Below are positions 51,566 through 61,549 of a stretch of 64,000 nt of DNA, piece by piece (the first letter of the stretch is position 1; each line of letters starts with the position of its first letter). The DNA is from Stentor coeruleus (Eukaryota > Ciliophora > Heterotrichea > Heterotrichida > Stentoridae). The position numbers and the translations under genes were made by a program. Location of the stretch: assembly GCA_001970955.1 (NCBI GenBank), contig MPUH01000022.1:1-64000 (forward strand), written 5' to 3'. Under the pieces are notes generated by a model. It made no database searches. It was not told the origin of the DNA and saw nothing but the letters and a program-made list of their open reading frames with translations.

Positions 51566-51921
51566 TGGATAAATATTATAATTTGTATGGAATATCAGAT
51601 CAAATTATGTGGATTATGGATAGTAGGATGTATGATAAATATATTTTAAAGGAAAATAAAGGTTATGAGAAGTTTTTGTTAGGAAATTTTATGCTTGATT
51701 TGCTTTAAAAATAATCTGATTTTTTGTTTGTGATACAAATTATTGTTAACAGATCTTATAATATGTGGTTTATTAATAAATTATCCTTACATCTTACGAA
51801 TAATTTATATATATTATTAACTATTAGTCTTTTTGGATGACTGAAAATACAAAAAAAAAATATAAGACAGTCCAACATCATTATAAGGAATTTATGTAAA
51901 ATTTTCATCCTAAAATTGTTT
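51566..51921. other. Intergenic, no gene seen
   Basis: 356 AT-rich bases 5' of the hydrolase gene. The left part is C-poor on the + strand, as for the upstream flank of a - strand gene. Nothing else is visible. Confidence 0.5.
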
Positions 51922-52131
51922 TTATAACTTCATCGAGTCATAATATCTTTTTTTTATCACAGCCTTACACAAATACACAAAATAATTCTCGTTCTGTCCA
52001 AGCTTATTATTTAAAACTTTACAAAAAAATGCTAAAATTGCATAGACTAGCATTACAACAAGATCAAAAAGCTTTATCTTAGGGTTAAATTTTCTATAAC
52101 GAACTCTGAAATTTCTAATAAAAAAACACAT
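51922..52131 (-). CDS. Possible small membrane protein
   Basis: A 69-codon frame with a basic start (MCFFIRNFRVRYRKFNPK), one hydrophobic stretch at about 20-38 (LFDLVVMLVYAILAFFC) and a basic tail. It starts with ATG and ends with TAA. There is no family match that I know. Its composition is close to the AT-rich flanks, so coding is only plausible. Confidence 0.35.
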   Translation of the reverse strand: MCFFIRNFRVRYRKFNPKIKLFDLVVMLVYAILAFFCKVLNNKLGQNENYFVYLCKAVIKKRYYDSMKL

Positions 52132-52290
52132 AAAAATATTTTATCGAGTAAGATAATCAAAGATTTTATCTAAAGAGTAAAGATTATTATAAATTCTAGT
52201 TCTTAAAAGATAAGCTTAAGTTTTTTATGGTGATATACACTTGAAGAATAAAATTTTTAGAAAAAAGCTAAAGTTATTATTATCATCATG

Positions 52291-52452
52291 CTATTTCTTC
52301 AAAGGCACTGGGGGCTTCAGAGGATGAAGGGCTGTTAGCTTGATATAAGGCTTATTGTTGATTTTCACTGCTTCATTTAATCGTGTTGACGACATCCAGA
52401 AATCAGGTCTACCAACTCTTCTGATAGGCATCTTCAATATATCTCTGAACAT
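52291..52452 (-). CDS. Very small basic protein, probably real
   Basis: A 53-residue frame, from MFRDILKMPIRRVGRPDFW to HPLKPPVPLKK, ending in TAG. It stands out because its G+C content is much higher than the flanks, and it uses TGG, CCC and CTG codons that are rare in the spacers. The protein is basic and Pro-rich at the C terminus, with no signal peptide or helix. No family is recognised. Small subunits of mitochondrial or ribosomal complexes and small axonemal proteins are all possible. Confidence 0.6.
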   Translation of the reverse strand: MFRDILKMPIRRVGRPDFWMSSTRLNEAVKINNKPYIKLTALHPLKPPVPLKK

Positions 52453-52750
52453 ATATATTATAAGATTATATGAAAATATGTAACAAATAAGATATGATGA
52501 GTATATGTAATAATAAGTTCAGCGCTGAAGATTTACAAATTAGTTTATATCAAAATTATTAATATTTGATGATTTTTTAAGAGAATTTTTTACAATCAAT
52601 TATGAGTATTTTTTTATTTAACATACATAAAAGAGGATTTTTATATCAAGTCTGATTGTTTTTATATAAAATTTCAAACTAAATTCTATAACATGACTTA
52701 TCAAGGATATTTTGTATAAAAATCAAAGTTTTTCGTATAAATTTTTTAAA

Positions 52751-53179
52751 CTATTTATGTTTCTCAGTATTAAATTCTTCAGTATTTTGGCCACTAAAGC
52801 TTGAGCTCATCATACTTTCTCCTATAATCCCATCTGACCCTTTTTTCATATTAGTAAGAAGTGCTGAAAGTATAGGGAGATCTTCAATACCTTTAATTCC
52901 TAGTTTTTTTTCTAATACATCTCGCTGATATGTTCTTTCAGGTAATTTAGACTCAGGTAAAAATACACTAAGTGAATATTGCATACAAAAAGTTTCAAAA
53001 AAATCCCTGACAATCTCTGCAGCTAATTCACCTTTTTCATTCTCAACACCTGTTTGTGACTTTGATGGTGTATCTTCTCTTAGAGTATTAAAAAGATTAC
53101 TTTTCAGTTCAGATTTTATTACTTCAAGTGATCCATTTCGTTCAAGATTTTCAAGAAGAAAGTTTTTCAAATCGCTCAT
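52751..53179 (-). CDS. CEP20: CEP20/FOR20 (FOPNL) basal-body LisH protein
   Basis: 142 residues. SDLKNFLLENLERNGSLEVI, then SELKSNLFNTL, corresponds to the N-terminal TOF/LisH region of FOR20 and FOP (in animals LKAVLKDTLEKKGVLGHLKARIRAEVFNAL). ELAAEIVRDFFETFCMQYSLSV followed by FLPES matches the LisH dimerisation helix pair and the SVLIAES end of the family. The rest (LPILSALLTNMKKGSDG) also aligns with animal FOR20. FOR20 recruits proteins needed for basal-body docking, shown in Paramecium. The length is close to the animal protein (about 174), with a shorter tail. It is 35 bases from the stop of the coiled-coil gene on the same strand. Confidence 0.86.
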   Translation of the reverse strand: MSDLKNFLLENLERNGSLEVIKSELKSNLFNTLREDTPSKSQTGVENEKGELAAEIVRDFFETFCMQYSLSVFLPESKLPERTYQRDVLEKKLGIKGIEDLPILSALLTNMKKGSDGIIGESMMSSSFSGQNTEEFNTEKHK

Positions 53180-53214
53180 TATTATATGTAAACTATTATT
53201 AGATATTTTAATAT

Positions 53215-54036
53215 TTAACTAACTGATGATAGTAAAAACTCATTAGCTTCAAGTATATAAAGCAGAAAGTCGTTGCGGTCAAATGTTATCCCTTCAGTAA
53301 AAGCTTCAGGTAACTTAGAAATATCAATATTAGTATGCACTAAATCAGAATCAATATCTTTTTCAGTAATTTTTATGATAAACTGCAAGTGGTTATTCAT
53401 GTAATTTATTTTCATATTAATCTCTTTAATTTCCTTAGTTTTCATAGTTTCCTCATTTTCTTCCATTTCTTCAATTTCTTCAGTTTTCTCTGAAATAAAC
53501 ACACATTCTATATTTGCAAGTGAAAGTAAAGGTTTTATCAATGCCCTCTGTTTCTTAGCTTCTTTCAATAAATTTTTTTTTTCTTCATCCATTATGGCAA
53601 TTTTGTTTAGCAACTCTTTGTTTTTTTCTTGATAATATCTTGATTTTTCTTCAAAATCTGCACATTTTATTTTTGTTTCTTCAATAATTTCATTACAATG
53701 ATCGTCTATTTGTTTACAAGAAGATTCAATTTCTGAATATTCACTATTAAACTTATCTGCTATATCTCGAATGTTTATGGAACTTAAATTTTTAACTCTT
53801 TCTAATAAACTATTGATTTCATGATCGAAGGATAGGAAACAGTTTCTAGGGAAAAAAGGAGGTATCCATGTTATTTTTATAGGCGCGGAAATGGAATTTT
53901 GAATACTTTCAGATACTTTTCTTTTCTCAGGCGTTTTTTCTTTAACATACCTCGTTAAAACTCTTCCTTCTTTCGCTTTTCTGTATTTAAGAAGCCCAAA
54001 AGTTTGCTCTTCTCTTTTCAAATTCTCGTTTTCCAT
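53215..54036 (-). CDS. Coiled-coil protein with a compact C-terminal domain
   Basis: About 273 residues from the ATG at 54036 (MENENLKREEQ); an in-frame ATG eight codons further upstream is less likely because its extra residues read like leader. The N terminus is basic and polar. A coiled coil runs from about 75 to 180, followed by an acidic Glu/Met-rich stretch. The last 60 residues form a compact domain with LQFIIKITEKDIDSDLVH, then LPEAFTEGITFDRNDFLLYI. That layout, coiled coil then a small globular end, resembles kinetochore-type proteins such as Csm1/Pcs1, but the resemblance is weak and from memory. A cytoskeletal scaffold is equally possible. It shares close spacing with CEP20 on the same strand. 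Confidence 0.65.
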   Translation of the reverse strand: MENENLKREEQTFGLLKYRKAKEGRVLTRYVKEKTPEKRKVSESIQNSISAPIKITWIPPFFPRNCFLSFDHEINSLLERVKNLSSINIRDIADKFNSEYSEIESSCKQIDDHCNEIIEETKIKCADFEEKSRYYQEKNKELLNKIAIMDEEKKNLLKEAKKQRALIKPLLSLANIECVFISEKTEEIEEMEENEETMKTKEIKEINMKINYMNNHLQFIIKITEKDIDSDLVHTNIDISKLPEAFTEGITFDRNDFLLYILEANEFLLSSVS

Positions 54037-54060
54037 ATTATTATAAACCCTCCAAAGCAT

Positions 54061-55547
54061 ATTCTTTCATTTTAAATACACCTTTTAATCTTGTTATACT
54101 AAAATTACTATATCTTACAGTATAAAAGCTTAATTAATAATAAAAACATATAAATATTCTTATAAATAATACAATACATAAAGTTTTTATCCTCGTATTT
54201 TGGTAATCAACCTATGAATGGATATTTGGAAAACATTTTCTTTAAAATTATTATGAGAATATTTGGAATTTTAAAAGATCTAATTCAGCATTTTTAGTTA
54301 CAATTTAAATCTAAACATAATAGTTTTTCTTATATATTTTTAAGCTAATGAATAACAAATTTATAGTTTTGAGTATCAGTTTCTTTAATAAATTACTCGT
54401 GAGGAGAATTTTATGTGAAATTATTTCTTCTGAATTAGTAAACAGGGTTAACGTTTATGAGTCAATAGTAATTATAAAAAGAGCATGGAATTCAAGCACT
54501 CTTAATACAGTTCAAAAATCTGAATTTTTTATATCACAAAGTCCAGATTAAAAAGTTTTAAATCATTAAGAACTTCAAGGTATTGCATAAAAACAACAAT
54601 ATAGTTTAAGGGAAAAAAATAGCAACATAATCATTCGAAAAAGCTAATAAAGATTGTAGATACAAAAATAAGTTTAACCCAAGATAAGAAACTGATTTTA
54701 TGAAAAAATTAACAACTAAATTCAACAAAACATTTCAAATTTGATAATATCGAATATCTTAAAGCAAATCAAAAATTATTAGAACCAAAGTGTTCGTTGA
54801 TTGAAGTTAATTCGTTTCAGGCTTCGGAAATTCCTTAATAACTTGGGCTTTTCAAATTAGAATCTTCTTCATGACTTTTGTGTTAAATAGAAAACTTTTG
54901 AATAGATTCCATGAACTTAAGCATAAAAGATTTTGAAGGAGAAACAATAATATATTTCTTTAAAGAAAGCGAATTTAGTTAAATTTAACTATTAGATGAA
55001 TTATGAATGTTTTACCAATATCAAAAATTTAAATATCTAGAAAACTTTGTGGTATCCGAAAATGGGTTTGACTGCAGATTTCGTCTAGGACAAGTTCTCG
55101 TGTAATCCTTTTTATAAAAATTTAAAGGAACTTATAAACTATAAGTAATCTTATATTAACTTCCACAACTACCCCAAGGAGCAAATGATAAAATTAAAAA
55201 CGGCTACTGAAATACTTTGTGATGGTTAAAGTCTTTTACCAGGGTATAAAAAATAACCCCAATTTCCCAAATAAACAGCTTCATAATCTACCTACGATTA
55301 TATCATAAGGATCACTAGCTTTCTTCTCTTTGTGACCTTATAAGAACCTATAAAACATCATTATTTTCACTTCTAATCTTAAATCTTATCATCAAATGAA
55401 ATATATTCAATCCAAGAACTTCTAAGATTAAATATATTCACTTATTTCTTTTATTAGTATGATAATACTCTCATGTATCTCACAATATTTTCTCTATAAG
55501 TCTTACATTTATGGCTTAAATGGCTTGATTTAGTTGATTATAAAAAT
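54061..55547. other. Long gene-poor stretch with unclear content
   Basis: About 1.49 kb. Apart from one short ATG frame (54348-54551), I see no supported gene. Bases about 54880-55260 are less AT-rich than normal spacers and have several short open segments in different frames, as if a gene had decayed there. No repeats or RNA motifs are visible. Confidence 0.4.
54348..54551 (+). CDS. Doubtful 67-codon frame
   Basis: An ATG-to-TAA frame of 67 codons (MNNKFIVLSISFFNKLLVRR... ending SQSPD) with a hydrophobic start and basic middle. No family is recognised and no intron extends it convincingly. It may be a relic. Confidence 0.25.
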   Translation: MNNKFIVLSISFFNKLLVRRILCEIISSELVNRVNVYESIVIIKRAWNSSTLNTVQKSEFFISQSPD

Positions 55548-55811
55548 ATGTCTTTGAAGTTCCTCATCCTCCTATTTTGTGTTGCTTCTCCATTCGTAAA
55601 AGCTCAACAATTCTCATTCTTGCAAGATGGGGTTATTGAAGAAATAGTTGAAGATGCTGAAGACCAATCTAAAACACTTGATGACGGTGCAGAAGTGGAA
55701 AGTGATGATTTACCTGAACCAATAGATTCTGCTCTAGACGATGATAAAGAGGAAAGTGAGAAAACGGGTACTAAAGTCGAAATTGCGTTCGAAAATATCG
55801 ATTTAGATTAA
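55548..55811 (+). CDS. Small secreted acidic protein
   Basis: 87 residues. MSLKFLILLFCVASPFVKAQ is a good cleavable signal peptide (cleavage probably after KAQ). The mature part of about 67 residues is highly acidic (DAEDQSKTLDDGAEVESDDLPE, mostly Asp, Glu and Ser) with no cysteines. It resembles small acidic granule or calcium-binding matrix proteins in having no fold signals, but there is no family match. A run of seven C lies about 40 bases after the stop, unusual for this AT-rich DNA. Extrusome or pigment-granule matrix, secreted, or lysosomal roles are all open. Confidence 0.72.
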   Translation: MSLKFLILLFCVASPFVKAQQFSFLQDGVIEEIVEDAEDQSKTLDDGAEVESDDLPEPIDSALDDDKEESEKTGTKVEIAFENIDLD

Positions 55812-56643
55812 AAGTTAATTAGAATAATATTTTCACTATCCGTTTATCCCCCCCATTCAGAAACTTTAGAGAATGAATAAAGGTATTTAGAGTATATTGA
55901 TAGTTTGTTTAAGATATTATAGTGAAGTTATAGTAATATAGGCTTTAAGCATGAAAATTATTGCTTGTGAAGATTTTATAAGGAAATATGTAATATGTCT
56001 GCGAAAAGATTTATTTTTAGATAGAGAAAAAATTATGATAAATTTTTGATGATATTAATTGTGATGATTTTAGATATGAATGATAATATTGTTAAATAAA
56101 ATATTGTGTATTTCGAATTTCCAACAAAAAGTGATAAAGATGATAAGGTGATGCAAAAAATTTAAGCAGCTTACTATAATATATGCTTTAAGTATTTTAA
56201 TAGAGTTAATTCAACTTTTTATAAATGATATAATTCATTATTATAGTTTCTTCAATTAATAGTATTTTTAAGTTTACTTTACTACATAGTCCCATCTCCA
56301 AAAAATATAATCTCTTCAATGTTTATATAATAAACCATCTTATTCAAAAATATATGAATTAATCATCTCTAAGCTTACAGTTTTTATTGCTAACTTATCA
56401 AACAATCTATATAAAAATATATTAAAATTACATTAATCTTAAACAACCCATTATACTAAAAACCCTATCATAATCAAGTATTCTATCCAAAGTAAAACTT
56501 AATTTCATCTTCCTTAAAGTTAATCCTATCATTATGCAAATATTCATATTTTCTCTGATCAACTTTCCTATATTTATCATCATCATGACACATATCCTAA
56601 CATTGCCAGCATTTCAATGAATACAATATAAGCCATTTATAAT
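55812..56643. other. Intergenic, no gene seen
   Basis: About 830 bases between two + strand genes. Bases up to about 56110 are G-biased; bases after about 56220 are C-biased on the + strand. Contains the seven-C run at about 55846-55852. No ORF or RNA. Confidence 0.55.
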
Positions 56644-57414
56644 ATGAACCACTACATCAAAAGATATTCTGAAATACTTCAGACAACTACTCCTCTAAGA
56701 AAAGATAGTAGTTTATCTCAAAGACCAGTTTCAGTAACCCCAACTCCTTTAAGCTTTCTCAATAACCTCAGTCCACAAAACAAAAGGCTTATTACAGCAA
56801 CAGAAGAAATCCTCAGTCAAGAACATGATAGTTTTTATGAAAAAGCTAAAAGTTCACGATCATCATCACCAGTATCTATAAACTCCGCAAATCCATTTCA
56901 TATTCCAACGCAATTAAGCGCTTCTCCTCATAGATTTCGTAAATATAAAAGAATGAGCCCATCATTAAACCCAATACGTAATCAGAGCATCTTCCCTAAT
57001 ATAAGCCCTCCTAAAGATAAAATTGGAAGATTAACGAAAAAACCTTTGATAGAACAGAATAACTCAAAATTTTTCAAAATTGATTTGATTCTCAAAGCTT
57101 GTGAGGAGGAAAGTGGGAAAATGATGGAGGATTCTAAGAAAATTAAACAATTTATTGGTAAAGAAAGAGTGGTAGCGTTGAATTATGTTAAAGAAATGGA
57201 ATGGACTAGTAACAAACTTAGTGAGATTAATGGATATGATAATGATCTTATGAAGAAATTATTTGAAGAACATAAAACTACGAATGTCCAGTATGAAAAT
57301 GAAAAGGTTATAATATCGAAAAAGTTCAAAGTTAGAAGTGTGAGGGATTGCAAGAGTAAAGCTAAAGCGATTAAAAAGCTTTTGTTAAATTATAAACTAA
57401 AAGTTATGCCTTAG
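56644..57414 (+). CDS. Disordered Ser/Pro-rich protein with a helical C terminus
   Basis: 256 residues. Residues 1-135 are low-complexity, rich in Ser, Pro, Arg and Asn, with many SP and TP sites (KSSRSSSPVSINSANP, SPHRFRKYKRMSP) that look like proline-directed phosphorylation targets. Residues 145-250 are helical and rich in Lys, Glu and Met, likely a coiled coil (EESGKMMEDSKKIKQFIGK). No family is known to me. The layout is similar to other microtubule-associated or basal-body proteins, which is inference only. The last codons and the stop (GTT ATG CCT TAG) form the first unit of a downstream minisatellite. Confidence 0.7.
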   Translation: MNHYIKRYSEILQTTTPLRKDSSLSQRPVSVTPTPLSFLNNLSPQNKRLITATEEILSQEHDSFYEKAKSSRSSSPVSINSANPFHIPTQLSASPHRFRKYKRMSPSLNPIRNQSIFPNISPPKDKIGRLTKKPLIEQNNSKFFKIDLILKACEEESGKMMEDSKKIKQFIGKERVVALNYVKEMEWTSNKLSEINGYDNDLMKKLFEEHKTTNVQYENEKVIISKKFKVRSVRDCKSKAKAIKKLLLNYKLKVMP

Positions 57415-57633
57415 ATTAATGAGATTATGTTTTTATGAATATGCTTTGTTTATGCCTTAGATTAATATGTTTTTGTGAATAAGTTTTGTTTATGCCTTAG
57501 ATTAATAAGATTATGTTTTTGTGAATAAGCTTTGTTTATGCCTTAGGTTAATAAGATTATGCTTTTATGAATAAACTTTGTTTATGCTTTAGATTAATGA
57601 GATTATGCTTTGTGAATAAGCTTTGTTTATGCT
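57404..57633. repeat. Minisatellite of about 46 bases, five units, starting at a stop codon
   Basis: Five imperfect head-to-tail units begin at 57404, 57450, 57490, 57536 and 57582 (46, 40, 46, 46 and 45 bases), with a short partial sixth. Each unit opens TTATGCCTTAG or a one-base variant and ends near AAGCTTTGT. The first unit overlaps the last codons and stop of the preceding gene, so the array has copied that 3' end. Confidence 0.9.
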
Positions 57634-58055
57634 AGTGGTGCTAGTTTTTATCATTTGGCATTTTTTGGTTTTCGGAAATTAGGAATATATGAAGTTATAT
57701 TTTAATGCATTCTAAAGAATAAAGGCTAGCACAATTAAGTATTTCATTACCTCAAACTGAGACTTACTCAAGCATGCAACTTTATCTAAATCCCATTAAG
57801 ACTTATAATTTTTTTTCTATTCTTAATATCTATTCAGCATAAATTTACTATAAATACATATCTATTAAATTATAATTCAAGTTTAATCGCATACTAAATT
57901 TTATATAACTTATATTCCACTTGTTTCTATCTCTCCATTTATATATTTCAAATAATAATTTATTTTTCATTTTACTGTATATAGTACATAAACTATATAA
58001 AATATTTTTTAATGCTAGCAAGGTAAGCTAATATGGTTTCTGCCTATTTTAATAA
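57634..58055. other. Intergenic, no gene seen
   Basis: About 420 AT-rich bases between the minisatellite and the next small gene. No ORF, RNA or further repeat. Confidence 0.5.
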
Positions 58056-58319
58056 ATGGATAAGCGTAGGGTCTTAGAAACACTCCCAGAGAGTGTTCTA
58101 AGCGAGTTGAGTAAATTAGAAATGTAAGAAAAACTCAGGGACTTCAAAAAAAGTACTGAGCCTATACCCAAGACCTTTGTATTGACAGGGTCTTTAGGCC
58201 ATGAGAAAATTAAAGCTGCAGCGAAATCCTTTGGAAATCCTGAGAGGTTGAGCAATCCTAATGAGTACCTTAACTTTATTATTCAATTACATGAGTCTGA
58301 AAGATTAAGCCACAACTAA
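58056..58319 (+). CDS. Small two-exon protein, function unknown
   Basis: 82 residues. Exon 1 (58056-58123) reads MDKRRVLETLPESVLSELSKLE. A 15-base intron (GTAAGAAAAACTCAG, 58124-58138, after codon position 2) is removed, and exon 2 continues DFKKSTEPIPKTFVLTGSLG to the TAA. Without splicing the frame ends at TAA inside the intron. The region is markedly richer in G and C than its flanks, and the intron matches the other ten in length and form, which supports a real gene. The protein is charged and helical with a central FVLTGSLGHEKIKAAAKSFG stretch. No family is recognised. A 68-codon frame on the other strand is a shadow. Confidence 0.65.
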
Positions 58320-58677
58320 TTTTAGTAAGATAATCAGTATTATTTATAAATCAGTGCTATAAAAAGTTGTATAAATTCTTCTGGTGAATATAAACATAGT
58401 CAATAAAATCATAAGTTAAAGAATGAAGATAATAATGAATTTACTGCTGTAAATAATCCAGCATATTCTTCACCACATACTAAATATAAATTTCAAAACA
58501 GAAATTCCAATATCAATCCAACACATAAAGCCATACTCCATTTCATTATCTTAAATTATTCCCCACATTTATCCAATATCAAAAACTTTCAAAAACTTAT
58601 TTTCTCCCTCAATTTCCCACATACCTTTTCTTTTTCTTCAAAAAAAAAGCCTACAACCAAGCATCTTCATACCTATC
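58320..58677. other. Convergent intergenic region, no gene seen
   Basis: 358 bases between a + strand and a - strand gene. AT-rich, C-rich on the + strand in the right half, with an A-run at about 58643. No feature is supported. Confidence 0.5.
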
Positions 58678-61350
58678 TTAATTATTCTTAGCTAATTTCC
58701 TAAGTACGTAATGCAAAATTCCTCTATGTCTAAAATATTCAACTTCAACATCAGTATCAACTCTTGCCTTAACATTAAAATTTTTCCCACTATCCGTAAC
58801 CACTTCAATAATCTGTTGTACTCCAACATGCCCATTCAAAACAATATTAAACTTCTCAAATCCAGTAAGTTCAAGTGAAGTAGCATTTTGATCAGGCAGG
58901 AATTGTAAAGGTAAAATACCCATACCAAGTAAATTAGATCTATGAATCCTCTCATAACTTTCTGCAATTACTGCTTTAACTCCAAGTAAATAAGGTCCTT
59001 TTGCAGCCCAATCTCTAGATGACCCAGATCCATATTCTTTACCAGCAATAACAATAAGATCAACCCCATCTTGCTGATATTTAGCACTAGCTTCATATAT
59101 ATCCATTTCTTCATTACTTGGAATATGTTTTGTTTGTGGACCAGGATGATTTATAAGTGTATTCACAAGGCGAATATTAGCAAATGTACCTCTCATCATA
59201 ATTTCATCATTACCTCTACGTGCACCATATGAATTAAATTCTTTAGGAGGTACTCCACGAACTTGTAAATATTTTGCTGCTGGAGAATTTCTAGCAATAT
59301 TTCCAGCTGGTGAAATATGATCAGTTGTTATTGAATCTCCAAGTTTAAGTAAGGCATAAGCATTTGTGATATCTTTAATTGATGGAATTTCTAAAGTCAA
59401 AGTTTTGAAAAATGGTGGGTTGTGGATATATGTTGATTCATCTTTCCAAGAATATAAAGTTCCTTCAGGTGCTTCAAGGGAATTCCATCTATCTGTACCT
59501 TGGGCAATACGATTATATACCTCAGCAAACATTTCTGGGGTGATGATTTCATTGACAGTATGATTAACAAGTTCTCTTGATGGCCAAATGTCTCTTAAAA
59601 ACACAGGGTTGCCTTCAAATACTCCTAAAGGTTCGGTTTCAAAGTCAAAATCAACACGACCAGCTAAAGCATAAGCTACAACTAAAGGTGGACTTGCTAA
59701 ATAATTCGCCCTTGTAGCTGGATGTACACGTCCTTCAAAATTTCTATTTCCTGATAATACTGATGTAGCAACAAGATCATTAGCACTAATTGCCTTAAGA
59801 ACTTCTTCTTCTAAATCCCCAGAATTACCAATACAAGTCATACAACCATATCCAGCAACAGTAAAGCCAAGTTCATTTAGAAATCCAGTAACACCCGCTT
59901 TATCAAAGTATTTTGTCACAACACCTGAACCTGGGGATAATGATGTTTTAATATAAGGGGCAACTTTTAATCCTTTAGCTACAGCATTTTTAGCTAAAAG
60001 TCCTGCGGCTAACATAACACCTGGATTAGAAGTATTAGTACAAGAAGTTATTGCGGCTATAACTACAGAACCATGTTTAAGATTGAAAGTTTGACCTTTA
60101 TAATCAAAAGTACTTACAGCTTCAGGGTTAGGTACTCCAAAACCTTTAAAATTCACTGGCCCAGTAAGTCCAGTTATGAATTCATTCTTTAAATCTGATA
60201 CAGAAACTCTATCATGTGGTCGTTTAGGTCCTGCAACACAAGGAACAACAGCACCTAAGTCAAGTTCAAGTACAGCTCCTGAGAAAACAGGGTCTTCTCC
60301 ATTATAATCTCTGAAAAGTCCATTAGCTTTAAGATAAGCTTCAATAAAAGCGATTTTTTCACCTGACCTGCCTGATGTTCTTAAGAAATCCAAAGTTTTC
60401 CCATCCATAGGAAAGTAACCTACTGTCGCCCCATATTCAGGAGCCATATTACCAATAGTTGCCCTATCAGCAATAGATAGATTTTCAACACCATTTCCAA
60501 AGAACTCAACAAATTTATTAACAACTCCTCTTTGTCTAAGCATTTTAGTTACTGTCAATACTAAATCAGTAGCTGTAGCTGCATCAGAAAGTTTTCCAGT
60601 AAGTTTAAACCCAACAACTTCAGGTAAAACCATAGATATTGATTGTCCTAACATAACAGCTTCAGCTTCAATACCCCCAACACCCCATCCAACAACACCA
60701 GCTCCATTAATCATTGTTGTATGTGAATCAGTTCCAACTACTGAATCAGGATATAAAAGACCATTTCTATCAAAAATAATCCTAGCCAAATACTCAAGAT
60801 TAACTTGATGGACAATCCCTGAACCTGGAGGGACAATAAGTAAGTTTTCAAAAGCTTTTTGGCCCCATTTTAAAAACTCAAATCTTTCTCTGTTTCTATA
60901 AAACTCAAATTCTTCATTTTGTTGTAAAGCTTCAAGTGATCTTGCTACATCAACTTGAATTGAATGATCAATAACTAAATCTACTGGGCATAATGGGTTT
61001 ATACGTGATGGAGTACCTCCAATTTTTACAAAAGCATCTCTCATTGCTGCTAAATCGACTACAGCTGGAACACCTGTAAAATCTTGTAAGAGTACTCTGG
61101 CTGGTTTAAATGGGATTTCGATGTCTTGTTTTGAAGTTTGTTCCCAGTTGAGGATGTTTTCAACATCAGAAGACTTGACTTCAAATTCATCGCAATTTCT
61201 TATTGCGCTTTCAAGAAGGATTCTGATCGAGTAAGGCAATCTTGATAGTCTTGGGTCGTTTAAACCTTGGATGTTGTAAAATTTGTAGGCTTTTTCCCCT
61301 ACCTGGAGATCTTTTAAGCACCGAGCATCGAACGGATTAGTTCCTGCCAT
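58678..61350 (-). CDS. ACO1: Aconitate hydratase, cytosolic/IRP1 type
   Basis: 890 residues, the normal length. Converts citrate to isocitrate through cis-aconitate with a 4Fe-4S cluster. The three cluster ligands are Cys437 ([10 protein letters not shown]) and Cys503 and Cys506 ([12 protein letters not shown]), the same numbers as in human ACO1/IRP1. Other landmarks: [20 protein letters not shown] (89-107), [19 protein letters not shown] (208-226), and the swivel domain [18 protein letters not shown] and [15 protein letters not shown]. The AcnA/IRP1 form lacks the shorter, mitochondrial-type N terminus, and no targeting peptide is visible, so cytosolic location is likely, though ciliate enzymes of this type may also serve mitochondria. 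Whether it also binds RNA like animal IRP1 is unknown. No intron is needed. Confidence 0.96.
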   Translation of the reverse strand: MAGTNPFDARCLKDLQVGEKAYKFYNIQGLNDPRLSRLPYSIRILLESAIRNCDEFEVKSSDVENILNWEQTSKQDIEIPFKPARVLLQDFTGVPAVVDLAAMRDAFVKIGGTPSRINPLCPVDLVIDHSIQVDVARSLEALQQNEEFEFYRNRERFEFLKWGQKAFENLLIVPPGSGIVHQVNLEYLARIIFDRNGLLYPDSVVGTDSHTTMINGAGVVGWGVGGIEAEAVMLGQSISMVLPEVVGFKLTGKLSDAATATDLVLTVTKMLRQRGVVNKFVEFFGNGVENLSIADRATIGNMAPEYGATVGYFPMDGKTLDFLRTSGRSGEKIAFIEAYLKANGLFRDYNGEDPVFSGAVLELDLGAVVPCVAGPKRPHDRVSVSDLKNEFITGLTGPVNFKGFGVPNPEAVSTFDYKGQTFNLKHGSVVIAAITSCTNTSNPGVMLAAGLLAKNAVAKGLKVAPYIKTSLSPGSGVVTKYFDKAGVTGFLNELGFTVAGYGCMTCIGNSGDLEEEVLKAISANDLVATSVLSGNRNFEGRVHPATRANYLASPPLVVAYALAGRVDFDFETEPLGVFEGNPVFLRDIWPSRELVNHTVNEIITPEMFAEVYNRIAQGTDRWNSLEAPEGTLYSWKDESTYIHNPPFFKTLTLEIPSIKDITNAYALLKLGDSITTDHISPAGNIARNSPAAKYLQVRGVPPKEFNSYGARRGNDEIMMRGTFANIRLVNTLINHPGPQTKHIPSNEEMDIYEASAKYQQDGVDLIVIAGKEYGSGSSRDWAAKGPYLLGVKAVIAESYERIHRSNLLGMGILPLQFLPDQNATSLELTGFEKFNIVLNGHVGVQQIIEVVTDSGKNFNVKARVDTDVEVEYFRHRGILHYVLRKLAKNN

Positions 61351-61549
61351 TTATTTTACTATTAAATTGATAAAATGCTTTTGGAGCTTGGCTTAGGTTT
61401 TTTTTAAGTAAAATTCGAGGACTTTATCATCGTTTTCTGAGTATTTTTATACAAATTACAATAAAAAGTTCTATTTTTTGTATAAACCATAAATAAAATC
61501 CTATTTTTTTTTTTAAGATTATATTAATAAGTAACTTAGTTAGTCTAAT

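Noticed and set aside
58049-58255. 68-codon - strand frame
   Set aside because: The + strand gives a better gene here once a 15-base intron is removed.
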